Of a stretch of DNA of 64,000 nt, positions 24,428 to 33,222 are shown in pieces (within the stretch, counting starts at the first letter, position 1; every line of letters starts with the position of its first letter). The notes beneath the pieces were generated by a model. The model did no database searches. It had not been told where the DNA came from and saw only the letters and a list, made by a program, of their open reading frames with translations. The position numbers and the translations under genes were made by a program. The stretch is from contig CAUEBO010000004.1 of the NCBI GenBank assembly GCA_958454405.1, positions 1 to 64,000 of the forward strand, written 5' to 3'. The DNA comes from an uncultured Eggerthellaceae bacterium (GTDB lineage Bacteria > Actinomycetota > Coriobacteriia > Coriobacteriales > Eggerthellaceae).

Positions 24428-24584
24428 GCTGCCTCCTCCTTTCTGCCGGCCATGAGCGGCGCCGCCTTGCGCTGCGCTCGCGGTCATTCTACAATCAAGG
24501 ATATCTTTTTGAAAGCAGGAACTTCATTGTGCTGTAGGTACCCTATGGAAACTATGAGGCTGAAAAGCAGGGAAGGGAGACTCC

Positions 24585-24950
24585 GTGGAATACGCCGAGT
24601 ACCGCAATGACGAGGCGCCGACGATCGACGATCTGCCCCCGTGCCCCGTCGAGACGACCGCGCAGCTCATCGGAAGCAAGTGGAGGCTGCTCATCCTGCG
24701 CGACCTCTTGGAGGGCTCGAAGCGCTTCGGCGAGCTGAGGCGCTCGGTGGGGTCCATCTCGCAGAAGGTGCTCACGTCGAACCTGCGCGAGATGGAGGAG
24801 AAGGGGCTCGTGGTGCGCCGCGTGTACCCCGAGGTGCCGCCGCGCGTCGAATACGGCTTGACCGAGCTCGGGCAGAGCCTGCGGCCCATCATCGACGCCA
24901 TGGGGGCTTGGGGCGAGGGGTACCGGGGCCGGGCGCGCAGAACATCCTGA
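24585..24950 (+). CDS. HxlR family transcriptional regulator
   Basis: 121 residues from GTG 24585 (GGGAGA 5 nt upstream). Winged helix of the HxlR type: PCPVETTAQLIGSKWRLLILRDLLEGSKRFGELRRSV, then ISQKVLTSNLREMEEKGLVVRRVYPEVPPRVEYGLTELG. The Cys at residue 20 (PPCPVE) is the conserved position often used for redox or aldehyde sensing in HypR/HxlR proteins. It is transcribed divergently from the sirtuin gene and converges on the macrodomain gene, so it may regulate both. The AT-rich 24490-24560 spacer includes a TAGGTACCCTA near-palindrome as a possible operator. Confidence 0.9.
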   Translation: MEYAEYRNDEAPTIDDLPPCPVETTAQLIGSKWRLLILRDLLEGSKRFGELRRSVGSISQKVLTSNLREMEEKGLVVRRVYPEVPPRVEYGLTELGQSLRPIIDAMGAWGEGYRGRARRTS

Positions 24951-24965
24951 CGTTTCTGAGCCCGC

Positions 24966-25832
24966 TCAGAATCCCAGCAGGCTGCGGTACAGCGCTTCGT
25001 CGGCTTGGCTGAACACGTTGAACACCACCAAGGGCGCATGCGGGCCGTGCTCGTCGAGCCAGCGGCGCACGGCGCCCACTGCGATTCGCGCGGCTTCGCC
25101 TTGCGGGAAGCCGAACACCCCGGTGCTGATGCAGCAGAACGCGATGCTCTTCGCGCCCCGCGCGTGCGCGGCGTCGAGACAGCTTGCGTAGCACGAGGCC
25201 AGCTGGGCGCGTTGGCGCTCGGTCGGCCGCCCGTTCGCGATGGGGCCCACGGTGTGCACGACGAGGCGGGACGGCAGGTTGAAGGCTTTGGTGACCTTCG
25301 CGGAGCCGGTCGGCTCGTCGAAGCCTTGCGCGCGCATGATGTCGTTGCAGGCCAGGCGCAGCTGCACGCCCGCGTAGGTGTGGATGGCGTTGTCGATGCA
25401 GTGGTGGCCGGGGACCCAGCAGCCGAGCAGCCGGGAGTTCGCGGCGTTCACGATGGCGTCGGCTTCCAAGGTGGTGATGTCGCCTCGCCACAGACGCAGG
25501 CGGGGGTCGCTCGGAACGGGCGCGAGGCCGTTGGCCGAGGTGATGCCCTTGCGGGCGATGAGCTCGCGCAGCACCTGGTCTTGGGCGGCCAGGAACCGCT
25601 CGTCTGCCGGCCAGGGCTCGCGCACGTTCACGAGGGCGCGGAACAGAGCCCAGCTCTCGTCGAGCGGCGCGCCGGGCGGCGGAGGGTCGAACCGACGGCC
25701 ACCCAGGCTGCGGCCGCCGTCCTTCGTCACGTCGGCTGGCTGTCCCGAATCCAACCGTTCGTGCGCAGACCGTTCGTCAAGCAGGTATCCCGTCAGGCGG
25801 TCCACGTGCTCCTTCAAGGTGCGGTCGTCCAT
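24966..25832 (-). CDS. Zinc-dependent macrodomain ADP-ribosylhydrolase (Zn-Macro)
   Basis: 288 residues from ATG 25832 (AAAGGA at 7 nt). Macrodomain at about 110-280: RGDITTLEADAIVNAANSRLLGC, and CCISTGVFGFP near 240 for the phosphate loop. C138, H143 and C145 in GCWVPGHHCIDNAIH match the zinc ligands of the Zn-Macro class. Members of this class remove ADP-ribose from proteins and are genetically linked to SirTM sirtuins, as here. A 100-residue helical N-terminal part (LTGYLLDERSAHERL) is also typical. Its stop is 16 nt from the convergent HxlR gene. Confidence 0.92.
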   Translation of the reverse strand: MDDRTLKEHVDRLTGYLLDERSAHERLDSGQPADVTKDGGRSLGGRRFDPPPPGAPLDESWALFRALVNVREPWPADERFLAAQDQVLRELIARKGITSANGLAPVPSDPRLRLWRGDITTLEADAIVNAANSRLLGCWVPGHHCIDNAIHTYAGVQLRLACNDIMRAQGFDEPTGSAKVTKAFNLPSRLVVHTVGPIANGRPTERQRAQLASCYASCLDAAHARGAKSIAFCCISTGVFGFPQGEAARIAVGAVRRWLDEHGPHAPLVVFNVFSQADEALYRSLLGF

Positions 25833-25854
25833 CGCCGGTCCTTTCCCGCAAAGC

Positions 25855-25883
25855 GGCAGAGCCCTTCGGTCGAGGGCTCTGCC
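25855..25883 (-). promoter_or_regulatory. Hairpin in the 5' region of the macrodomain gene
   Basis: A perfect 11-bp stem, ggcagagccct (25855-25865) with agggctctgcc (25873-25883) and a 7-nt loop. It lies between a -10-like TATACT (minus strand, 25889-25894) and the macrodomain ATG (25832). It could instead help end the minus-strand MBL-like gene upstream, but no T run follows. Confidence 0.4.
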
Positions 25884-25972
25884 CAGTATACGCCGCATCT
25901 TCGTTGATTTACGATGCATGGGCAAGACGTTGCCGCGCCTGCGCCGCCCTGGCTTGCGCTGCCTTCTTCTCC

Positions 25973-26770
25973 CTATGCGAAGAAGAAGCCCGTGGTCATG
26001 TCCAGGTAGTTGCTCCCGGCGTAGCCGGGGTACTTCGCCTGGACGGCCGCTTTGAACTCGTCGGCCGAAGCGCTTCGGGCTGCGATGCCCTTCAGGCTCT
26101 CGAGGTAGGCGATCTTCGCCTCGGCGTCCTTCTGGTCCTCGGGCGTGTAGTGAGAGGTGAGGATGAGGTCGATGCCGCGGTCGAGGTAGCCGCGCAACTG
26201 GGCTGCGATGGCGTCCGCGTGCCCGGGACCGGCGACGATGGAGTGGCAGTCGTGGCCGAGCATGTGCGTGTACACGGCGTTGAGGCGGGGGAGCTCGATG
26301 TCGAAGGCGTCGTCGTTGCGCACGATGCGCATCTCGACGCCGGCCAGCTCGAGCGCATCGCCCTCGATGATGTTCGTCACGTGCGCGATGGAGCCGTCGA
26401 ACGCCGCTCCGAACGTTTCCGCGAAGCCGTCGATGAGGGCTTTTCCGCCCCCTGCATGCCCGTACGCATCGGCCTCCTTCGTGGCGTACACAGGCGTGCC
26501 CGCCAGGAAGCTCGCTCCCGCCATGTGGTAGGCGGCCACGATCCCTTCGACGGCGATGCCCGTGTCGGACAGGTACCCTTCGAGCGCCTTGATGCCGTCG
26601 AAGAAGCACGGATACTCGATGACGAACCCGCGTCCTTCCTTCTCCACCACGAACACCTCGTCGTCGATGGGGTCGGCCGTGCAAAACGCGTGCAGCTTCA
26701 CGCCTCCGAAGTCGTACACGTCGATGGACCCGGTGGCCAGTTCGATGTGCGCGCAGTCGCTCTTCTTCAT
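25973..26770 (-). CDS. Metallo-beta-lactamase-fold-like protein, metal site degenerate
   Basis: 265 residues from ATG 26770 (GGAGG at 8 nt). The pattern of an MBL domain is visible: an early GFVIEYPCFFDGI strand, then VEGIVAAYHMAGASFLAGTPVYATKEA where HxHxDH normally stands. Further on come VYTHMLGHDCHSIVAGPGHADAI near 170-192 and DLILTSHYTPEDQKDAEAKIAYL near 205-227. The first metal motif is reduced to a single His, so hydrolase activity is doubtful. Downstream is the macrodomain gene on the same strand, 140 nt away. The role is unknown. Confidence 0.65.
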   Translation of the reverse strand: MKKSDCAHIELATGSIDVYDFGGVKLHAFCTADPIDDEVFVVEKEGRGFVIEYPCFFDGIKALEGYLSDTGIAVEGIVAAYHMAGASFLAGTPVYATKEADAYGHAGGGKALIDGFAETFGAAFDGSIAHVTNIIEGDALELAGVEMRIVRNDDAFDIELPRLNAVYTHMLGHDCHSIVAGPGHADAIAAQLRGYLDRGIDLILTSHYTPEDQKDAEAKIAYLESLKGIAARSASADEFKAAVQAKYPGYAGSNYLDMTTGFFFA

Positions 26771-27048
26771 GGTTGTTCCTCCGATCTTGCGCGGCGCCCT
26801 GCCGCATCGGCCCCAGGCGCCGCTGGTTTCATTGACGATTTGCATGATAGGAAGCTGGGTGACAATATGAAAGTAAGCACTTGAAAGTTTTGTAGCAACC
26901 ATTTGGATACTATTAAGAGCGACGTGCGAATACCGTTTATCTCGAAATATGCGGCCTCCCATGCGCTTCATCGGGTAGACTGGCTTTTGTGCCGATCGAG
27001 GGGACCGGCATGCACGAACGGCAGCATCGCAGCAGCTGGGGGATTTCC

Positions 27049-27981
27049 ATGACGGACCTTTCGACCGCCATCGAGCAGATGGCCATACTGTTCCTTGTCG
27101 CATGCGTCGGGTTCGCCTCGGCCAAGCTCGGCTTCATCGACAACCATGCGAAGGACAAGTTCAACAAGCTGCTGATGAACGTGACGCTGCCCTGCATGAT
27201 CGTCGCCTCGGCGGAGGGCGCGAGCCCCGATGCCGCAGGCGCCCTGATAGGCGGCGCGTTCGTGCTGGGCGCGGTGCTGTTCTTCATGCTGCTGCTCATC
27301 GGGTTTCTGTGCAACCTCCTGCTGCGCGTCCCGCATGGGCAGCGTCGGCTGTACCTGTTCATGAGCGTCTGCTCCAACATGGGATTTCTGGGCATTCCCC
27401 TGATCGCGTCCGTGTTCGGCGACGCCAGCATTATCCTGTCGAGCATCTTCGTCATGATGCAGGGGGTGTTCCTCTACAGCATCGGGCTGATGCTGCTCGC
27501 ATCCAAGGAGAGCGGGGGCGCGAGCATGTCGTGGACGTCCATCGTGAACCCTGCGATGGTGGCGTGCATTCTGGCCGTCGCGCTGTTCTTGGGCGGCGTG
27601 CAGCTCCCCTCGGTGATCCAGGGCACGCTCGACATGGTGGGCGGCCTCACGACGCCGATCGCCCTCATGCTCATCGGCGTCATCATATCGCAGGTGAACG
27701 TGAAGGCGGTCGTGTCCGAATGGCGGATGTACCCCTACGTGGCCATCAAGCAGCTGATCGTGCCCGCGGCGCTGTTTCTGGTCCTGCGCATCTTCCTTGA
27801 TATGCCGCTGCTCGTCGGGGTGTTCGTGCTCATGATGGCCATGCCGGTTGGCACGCTGGTGCCCATGTGGGCGGAGCAGTACGGGCGCGACCCGGTGCTG
27901 GGCGCGAAGGGCACCATCATCAGCACGGCGCTGTCCTTCGCGTTCCTGCCGGTCCTCATCACGTTCATGGCGATGGCCTGA
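27049..27981 (+). CDS. AEC family transporter (auxin efflux carrier type)
   Basis: 310 residues from ATG 27049 (GGGGGA at 6 nt); an ATG 20 codons upstream lacks a site. About ten membrane segments in two bundles of five. Family features are NKLLMNVTLPCMIVAS near 39-54, CSNMGFLGIPLIASVFG near 106-122 (the conserved N.GF.G.P), and TTPIALMLIGVIIS near 203-216. It probably exports or imports an organic acid or amino acid anion. Transcribed away from the MBL-like gene across a 280-nt AT-rich divergent region. Confidence 0.9.
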   Translation: MTDLSTAIEQMAILFLVACVGFASAKLGFIDNHAKDKFNKLLMNVTLPCMIVASAEGASPDAAGALIGGAFVLGAVLFFMLLLIGFLCNLLLRVPHGQRRLYLFMSVCSNMGFLGIPLIASVFGDASIILSSIFVMMQGVFLYSIGLMLLASKESGGASMSWTSIVNPAMVACILAVALFLGGVQLPSVIQGTLDMVGGLTTPIALMLIGVIISQVNVKAVVSEWRMYPYVAIKQLIVPAALFLVLRIFLDMPLLVGVFVLMMAMPVGTLVPMWAEQYGRDPVLGAKGTIISTALSFAFLPVLITFMAMA

Positions 27982-28040
27982 GCGAAAGGACCATCGGTTG
28001 CAGCTTGGCGCCTTCGCCCGTTCTGCGCCGGGCGCACGGG

Positions 28041-28046
28041 TATAAT
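28041..28046 (+). promoter_or_regulatory. -10 element giving a leaderless patatin mRNA
   Basis: A perfect TATAAT whose predicted start point (28053) is the A of the patatin ATG. No ribosome binding site lies between. A good -35 is not seen. Confidence 0.5.
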
Positions 28047-28052
28047 GGGGCC

Positions 28053-28970
28053 ATGGAAACGATGGCGGTCAACATACCCGACGTCGCGCTCGTCATCGAG
28101 GGCGGCGGCATGCGCGCGAGCGGCACGGCCGGCGCGGTGGTCACGCTGCTCGAGCGCCAGATGAACTTCGGCAAGGTTTACGGGATATCGGCCGGATCGA
28201 GCCATGCGGCGAACTACGTGTCGCGCGACAAGGAGCGCGTGAAGGCGTCGTTCGTCGACCTCGTGCGCGATCCTCGCTTCGGCGGCGCAGGCAGCTTCTT
28301 GCGCGGGACGGGCTACTTCAACGCGCCGTATTTGTACGGGGGCATCGCCGAGGAGCTGGAGGGCGCGGGCGCGACGATGGCGTTCGATTTCGAGACGTTT
28401 CGGGCGAATCCCGCCGACGTGCACATCGAGGGCTTCGATTGGGACACGGGCGAGACGGTTGCGTGGACGAAGGCCGACATGCCCACCCTGCGCGCTCTGA
28501 TGCTGCGCGTGCGCGCGAGCTCCACCATGCCTATCTTCATGCCGCCGACCGAGATCGACGGGCGCACGTACCTGGACGGCGGCATGGGCGAGAGCTGGGG
28601 CATCCTCTTGGACGCGGCGCGGCGAGACGGTTTCGAGCGCTTCTTCGTCATCCGCTCGCAGGAGCGAGGCTATCGCAAGAAGCCGCTCGCCGCGGCCGTG
28701 CGGGCGCTGTTCAAGGCCGCTTTCCGCGCGCATCCGCTCGTCGCCGAGCGCACGATCGAGCGCTGGCGCCATTACAATGCGCTGTGCGACGAGGTGGAAC
28801 GGCTGGAGCGCGAGGGCGCTGCATGCGTGTTCTATCCCGAGCGCGTGGACGTGTCGAACAGGGAGACGGACTTCGCGAAGCTGCAGGCGTTCTACGAGCG
28901 CGGGTACGCCCAGGCGCAGCGCGAGGCCGATGCATGGGAGGCGTGGGTGCAGACGGGGCGCAGCGCATGA
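28053..28970 (+). CDS. Patatin-like phospholipase (YjjU-like)
   Basis: 305 residues from ATG 28053. Serine hydrolase with the patatin Ser-Asp dyad: oxyanion loop EGGGMRASG at about 15-23, nucleophile elbow YGISAGSSH (Ser near 49), and the dyad Asp in YLDGGMGES near 175. It is of the short cytosolic patatin type that hydrolyses acyl esters of lipids. A paralogue is at 35429. It overlaps tcdA by 4 nt (ATGA), so patatin, tcdA and tatD form one operon, probably translated from a leaderless transcript. Confidence 0.92.
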   Translation: METMAVNIPDVALVIEGGGMRASGTAGAVVTLLERQMNFGKVYGISAGSSHAANYVSRDKERVKASFVDLVRDPRFGGAGSFLRGTGYFNAPYLYGGIAEELEGAGATMAFDFETFRANPADVHIEGFDWDTGETVAWTKADMPTLRALMLRVRASSTMPIFMPPTEIDGRTYLDGGMGESWGILLDAARRDGFERFFVIRSQERGYRKKPLAAAVRALFKAAFRAHPLVAERTIERWRHYNALCDEVERLEREGAACVFYPERVDVSNRETDFAKLQAFYERGYAQAQREADAWEAWVQTGRSA

Positions 28971-29746
28971 GCGGCGAAGCGGCGCGCGCTGCGAAGCGCG
29001 GCGGGGCGCTCGGGAACGGGGAGACGGCCACGTCGAAGCTCGAGCTCATCATGGGGCGCGAGGGACTCGACCGCCTTGCGGCGTCGACCGTGGTGGTGCT
29101 CGGGCTGGGCGGCGTGGGATCGAACTGCGTCGAGGCCCTCGTGCGCGGCGGCGTGGGGCGGCTCGTCGTCGTCGACCACGACGTGGTGCAGGAGAGCAAC
29201 ATCAACCGCCAGGCCATAGCCTTCCACAGCACGATTGGACGGAAGAAGACCGACGTCGTGCGCGCCATGGCCGCCGACATCAACCCGGACGTCCGGGTTG
29301 AGGCGCTCGATCGGTTCGTGCTGGCGGAGGACGTGCCCGAGCTGCTGGGCGCGTACCGCGGCGATGCCGATTACGTGGTGGACGCCATCGACACGATCTC
29401 GACCAAGCTCGCCATCGCGGAATACGCCGACCGCGAAGGCCTGCGGCTCATCAGCAGCATGGGGGCGGCGAACAAGCTGCATCCGGAATGCTTCCGGATA
29501 GCCGACGTGTACGACACCGTGAACTGCCCGCTGTGCCGCATCATGCGCAAGGAGGGGCGCAAGCGCGGCATCGGGGGGCTGCGCGTGCTGTACTCCTGCG
29601 AGCAGCCGGTGCAGGTCGCCGTGCGCGAGGGCGCGACGCGGAAGGAGCGGTCGAACCTGGGGACCGCCTCCTTCGTGCCGCCCATCATGGGCCAGATGAT
29701 CGCCGGCGCGGTCATCCGCGAGCTTGCCGGATTGGACGGCGCGTGA
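28967..29746 (+). CDS. tcdA: tRNA threonylcarbamoyladenosine dehydratase (TcdA family)
   Basis: 259 residues; ATG overlaps the patatin stop. ThiF/E1-like fold: nucleotide loop VVVLGLGGVGSNCVEALVRGGV at about 42-63, then DHDVVQESNINRQAIA (adenylate site) and YVVDAIDT near 135. The CPLC(R) with KRGIGG region near 188-205 is typical of TcdA/CsdL, which cyclises t6A37 of tRNA to ct6A using ATP. Length agrees with the family (about 260). Second gene of a coupled trio; overlaps tatD. Confidence 0.92.
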   Translation: MSGEAARAAKRGGALGNGETATSKLELIMGREGLDRLAASTVVVLGLGGVGSNCVEALVRGGVGRLVVVDHDVVQESNINRQAIAFHSTIGRKKTDVVRAMAADINPDVRVEALDRFVLAEDVPELLGAYRGDADYVVDAIDTISTKLAIAEYADREGLRLISSMGAANKLHPECFRIADVYDTVNCPLCRIMRKEGRKRGIGGLRVLYSCEQPVQVAVREGATRKERSNLGTASFVPPIMGQMIAGAVIRELAGLDGA

Positions 29747-30570
29747 TGGGCGCGAAGCACGGCCCGGCGGCCGCGAGCGCGGCCCCTTCGCCCGTTTGCG
29801 TCTTCGACATGCATTGCCATCTGGATTTCGCGCCCGACGCCCGCGCCGCCGCATCGTCCGCGGCGATCCAGGGCATCGGCGCGCTCTCGGTCACGGTGGC
29901 GCCCGCGGGATACATCCGCGCAGCGCGCGAGCTCGCATCGTTTTCGAACGTGCGCGTGGGGCTGGGCCTGCATCCGTGGTGGATCGCGGACGGGCTGTGC
30001 GGCGAAGACGACGTCGCGGCGTTCGAGCGGCTCGCGCCCGACGAGCGCTTCATCGGCGAGGTGGGCCTCGATTTCGGCAGGGCGCGCGCCGCGGCGCGCG
30101 AGGCGCAGCTGGCCGCGTTCGACCGCGTGGCCGCCGCATGCTCGGGCGGGGGGAAGGCGCTTTCGATCCATGCGGTGAAGGCTGCGGGCGAGGCGCTGGA
30201 CGTGCTGGAGCGCCGCGGCGCGCTTGCCGGCAACGCCTGCGTCTTCCATTGGTTCTCGGGCACGTCCGACGAGCTGCAGCGTGCCGTGCGGCTGGGCTGC
30301 CGCTTTTCCATCAATCCGCGCATGCTGGAAACGAAGCGCGGCCGCGCGTACGCGCGGTCCCTGCCGGCGGACCGGCTGCTGCTGGAATCGGACGCCCCTG
30401 CCGAAGCGGGCGCGGCCTACGATGCCGATGCGGTGCGGATCGGGCTGGCGCGCACGACGGAGCGGCTCGCCGAGCTCCGGGGCGAATCGTGCGACGAGCT
30501 TTCGGCCCGCATCGCCTGCTCGAGCGGCGGGCTGCTCTCGCAGCCTTCTCGCGTCCGAGCCGGGGGGTAG
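29746..30570 (+). CDS. TatD family metal-dependent hydrolase
   Basis: 274 residues; its ATG (29746) shares a base with the previous stop. TIM-barrel metallohydrolase with the family ligands in order: FDMHCHLDF (HxH, about 20-28), GLGLHPWW near 69, EVGLDFGRA near 105 (Glu), LSIHAVKA near 139 (His), CVFHWFSG near 164 (His) and LLLESDAP near 205 (Asp). The family has 3'-5' exonuclease or deacylase activity on DNA/RNA or D-aminoacyl-tRNA. It is slightly divergent and compact. Confidence 0.9.
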   Translation: MGAKHGPAAASAAPSPVCVFDMHCHLDFAPDARAAASSAAIQGIGALSVTVAPAGYIRAARELASFSNVRVGLGLHPWWIADGLCGEDDVAAFERLAPDERFIGEVGLDFGRARAAAREAQLAAFDRVAAACSGGGKALSIHAVKAAGEALDVLERRGALAGNACVFHWFSGTSDELQRAVRLGCRFSINPRMLETKRGRAYARSLPADRLLLESDAPAEAGAAYDADAVRIGLARTTERLAELRGESCDELSARIACSSGGLLSQPSRVRAGG

Positions 30571-30606
30571 GCGCTGCCGCGTGCGGTCCCGCGGCGCGCG
30601 TGCGGT

Positions 30607-32871
30607 TCACCGTTTCGTTCCCTGCTCCGCCTGCAAGTGCTTTCCAAGCACGTCTTCGAGCTCGTCGATGTCGATGGGCTTGGTCAGGAAGCCGTCCATG
30701 CCGGCGGCCAGCGCGCGCTCGCGATCCTCGTTGAACGCGTTCGCCGTCATGGCCACGATGGGCGGGCAGGGGCGCTTCTGGCGCGCGAGCGCATGGCGGA
30801 TGGCCTTCACCGCTTCGATGCCGTTCATGCGGGGCATCTGCATGTCCATGAACACGAGGTCGTAGTGGCCGTCGGGCGAATCGATCACCCGATCGACGGC
30901 CTCCAGGCCGTCGGGCACCGTTTCCACCTGGGCGCCGGTGTTCTGGATGAGCTCGCTGGCTATCTCGCAGTTGAGCTCGTTGTCCTCAACGAGCAGAACG
31001 CGCCCCTTGACCCGCGGGGGGATGCGCACCGTGCGAGAGCCGTCTTGCTGCCCGTTGCTGCACATCGACTGCAAAACGCGATAGAGCCTCGATTTGAACA
31101 GGGGCTTCGAAACGAACGCGGTCACGCCCGCGCCCTTCGCCTCGTCTTCGATCTCCGACCAGTCGTACGCTGACAAAAGGATGATGGGCGTGTCCTCGCC
31201 CACCTCCTCGCGGATGCGCCGCACCGTCTCGACGCCGTCCATGACGGGCATCACCCAGTCGATGATGATGGCGCGGAAGTCGTCGCCTTCCCGGTGGGCT
31301 TCGGTGGTGAGCGCGAGGGCCTCCGCGCCGGAAAAAGCCATGGCTCCCCGCAGCCCCGCTTCCTCCAAGAAGGGGAGCGTGTTTTCCAAGACGTCGGGGT
31401 CGTCGTCCACCACCAGCACGCGCGCGCCCCGCAGCTCGCTCAAGTCGGGCTCCTCGCTTTCGTCCTCGACCTTGAGGGGGATGGTGGCGGTGAACGTGGA
31501 CCCCTCTCCAAGGACGCTTTCCACCTCGATGGTGCCGCCCATCATGTCGACGACGTTCTTGGTGATGGCCATGCCGAGGCCCGTGCCCTCGGTATGGTTC
31601 GTCTCCGCGCTCTCCTCCCGTTCGAACGGGTCGAATATCCTCTCCAGGAATTCGGGCGACATGCCGGTTCCGGTGTCTTGCACGACGAACGCGTAGTCGC
31701 GGCATCCTTCCTGGTTCGACGGCTTCTCGTACATGGACAGGCGGACCGATCCGCCCTCGGGCGTGTACTTGACGGCGTTGCTGACGAGGTTGATGAGCGC
31801 TTGGTTGAGCCGCATCGAATCGCCAACGACGTTCTCCTGCTGGATGTTGCCTATGACGATGTCCAGCTGGAGGTTCTTCGCGCGCGCCTGCGGCTGGAGG
31901 ATGGCGACGATGCCGCTGACGAGGTCGGGGAGGCTGAACGCTTCGTTGCTGAGGACGATCTTGCCGCTTTCTATCTTGCCCATGTCCAGCACGTCGTTGA
32001 TGAGTCCGAGCAGGTGCTTGGACGACAGCGCGATGCGGTTGAGGCAGTCTTGGACGCGCTTCGGCTCGTTCAGGTGCGCGCCTGCGATGGCCGTCAGCCC
32101 GACGATGGCGTTCATGGGCGTGCGTATGTCATGGGACATGTTCGAGAGGAACTGGGACTTCGCCGCGTTGGCGGTCTGCGCGAGCGCGAGCGCGTGCCGC
32201 ACGTCCTCTTGGAGCTGCGCCTCCTGCTTGCGGTTGCGCCGGAGGATGGTCAGGTACACGGCGAGGGAGAGGATGACGGCGGCCATGAGGGCGCTGGCGA
32301 CGGCAATGGTCTGTGCGCCGACGGCGGTGACGGTGGCGTACAGGTCGTCGACCGATTCGGACGATTCGTCGAGGACCGTGCGGTCGAGCTCGAGCAGCTT
32401 GTCGATGACGGGCTTGATGCTGTCGTTCGCGAACGCCGCGATCTGCTCGTCGGTGACGTCGGGATTTCGGCACAGCGCGATGTAGGCGGTCTGGATGTCG
32501 GCCAGATCCTCGTAACCCCGCTTGAGCGCCGTCGCCGTCTTGGCGTCGATGTCGTGGTTGTCGGCGATGAAGGCGGTCTTCTCCCGCATGTCCTCGTCTA
32601 TCTGGGCATAGCTTTGCTCGACGTTGGCAATCGCCCCGTCGGTGCGCACGTAGAGGGGCCGGTCGGCAAGCGTCCTGCACTGCGTGAGCAGCGTCTCGAT
32701 GCCTCCTGCCGCCACCGATACGGGGTAGGGGCTGTTCTTGATCTGCTCGGTTTTGTGGTCGACGGCGATCATGTTGTTGACCGTCGTGATGTAGAACGCC
32801 GCGAGCAGCATGATCAGCACGGCAGCCGTGATCCTTGACAGCCAGGCCGATCCGCGTGCGCTTTGTTGCAT
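30607..32871 (-). CDS. Hybrid sensor histidine kinase with two receiver domains
   Basis: 754 residues; AAAAGGA 6 nt before the ATG. Membrane segments at about 12-32 and 185-209 enclose a 150-residue helical sensor region outside the cell (4HB-like). Then HisKA with SNMSHDIRTP (His247), and HATPase_c with NLVSNAVKYTPEGG, DTGTGMS and GTGLGMAITKN. REC1 has VLVVDDDPDV and the phospho-acceptor Asp in IIIDWVMPVMDG (about 570); REC2 has VLLVEDNELN and LVFMDMQMPRMNG (about 690). There is no HPt or DNA-binding domain, and no separate response regulator lies nearby, so its output partner is elsewhere. Convergent with tatD. Confidence 0.95.
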   Translation of the reverse strand: MQQSARGSAWLSRITAAVLIMLLAAFYITTVNNMIAVDHKTEQIKNSPYPVSVAAGGIETLLTQCRTLADRPLYVRTDGAIANVEQSYAQIDEDMREKTAFIADNHDIDAKTATALKRGYEDLADIQTAYIALCRNPDVTDEQIAAFANDSIKPVIDKLLELDRTVLDESSESVDDLYATVTAVGAQTIAVASALMAAVILSLAVYLTILRRNRKQEAQLQEDVRHALALAQTANAAKSQFLSNMSHDIRTPMNAIVGLTAIAGAHLNEPKRVQDCLNRIALSSKHLLGLINDVLDMGKIESGKIVLSNEAFSLPDLVSGIVAILQPQARAKNLQLDIVIGNIQQENVVGDSMRLNQALINLVSNAVKYTPEGGSVRLSMYEKPSNQEGCRDYAFVVQDTGTGMSPEFLERIFDPFEREESAETNHTEGTGLGMAITKNVVDMMGGTIEVESVLGEGSTFTATIPLKVEDESEEPDLSELRGARVLVVDDDPDVLENTLPFLEEAGLRGAMAFSGAEALALTTEAHREGDDFRAIIIDWVMPVMDGVETVRRIREEVGEDTPIILLSAYDWSEIEDEAKGAGVTAFVSKPLFKSRLYRVLQSMCSNGQQDGSRTVRIPPRVKGRVLLVEDNELNCEIASELIQNTGAQVETVPDGLEAVDRVIDSPDGHYDLVFMDMQMPRMNGIEAVKAIRHALARQKRPCPPIVAMTANAFNEDRERALAAGMDGFLTKPIDIDELEDVLGKHLQAEQGTKR

Positions 32872-33222
32872 GATGGTCCTTTTCTCCCTGGAGGCGTTGC
32901 CGGGCGCCGTACGCGCGCAGCGTGCGTCGGGACAAGTTTACCGCTTCGCTCAGTTTCTCAGACTACTAAAGCCGACAATCGCGGCGGCTGTTTGACAAGC
33001 TGTAACGTGCGGGGCCTTGCCCGGAGCCTTCTTGGAACCGCGCGGATACGGAAGCGGGGGACCGGGGTGAAGGGGAGCCGCAGCGCGCCATCTTGTCCGT
33101 GCGGTTGCGGATGCTTCGGGGGCGAGAGCGCGGCGGTCTCGGGTATACTGGCCCCGGCGCCGCTGCCACCCGGCATCCGGCGCGCCCGCTTCGCCATCGG
33201 ACCGAGAAGGAGCTCGCCGGCC
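32872..33222. other. Divergent intergenic region between kinase and methyltransferase
   Basis: 351 nt. It should hold promoters for both flanking genes. A TATACT -10 (33144-33149) faces the methyltransferase, giving a 5' region of about 70 nt. No gene is seen. Confidence 0.5.

Noticed and set aside
28967..29746. ThiF or MoeB as identity for the ThiF-fold protein
   Set aside because: The CPLC region, length and lack of linked thiS/moaD genes fit TcdA better.
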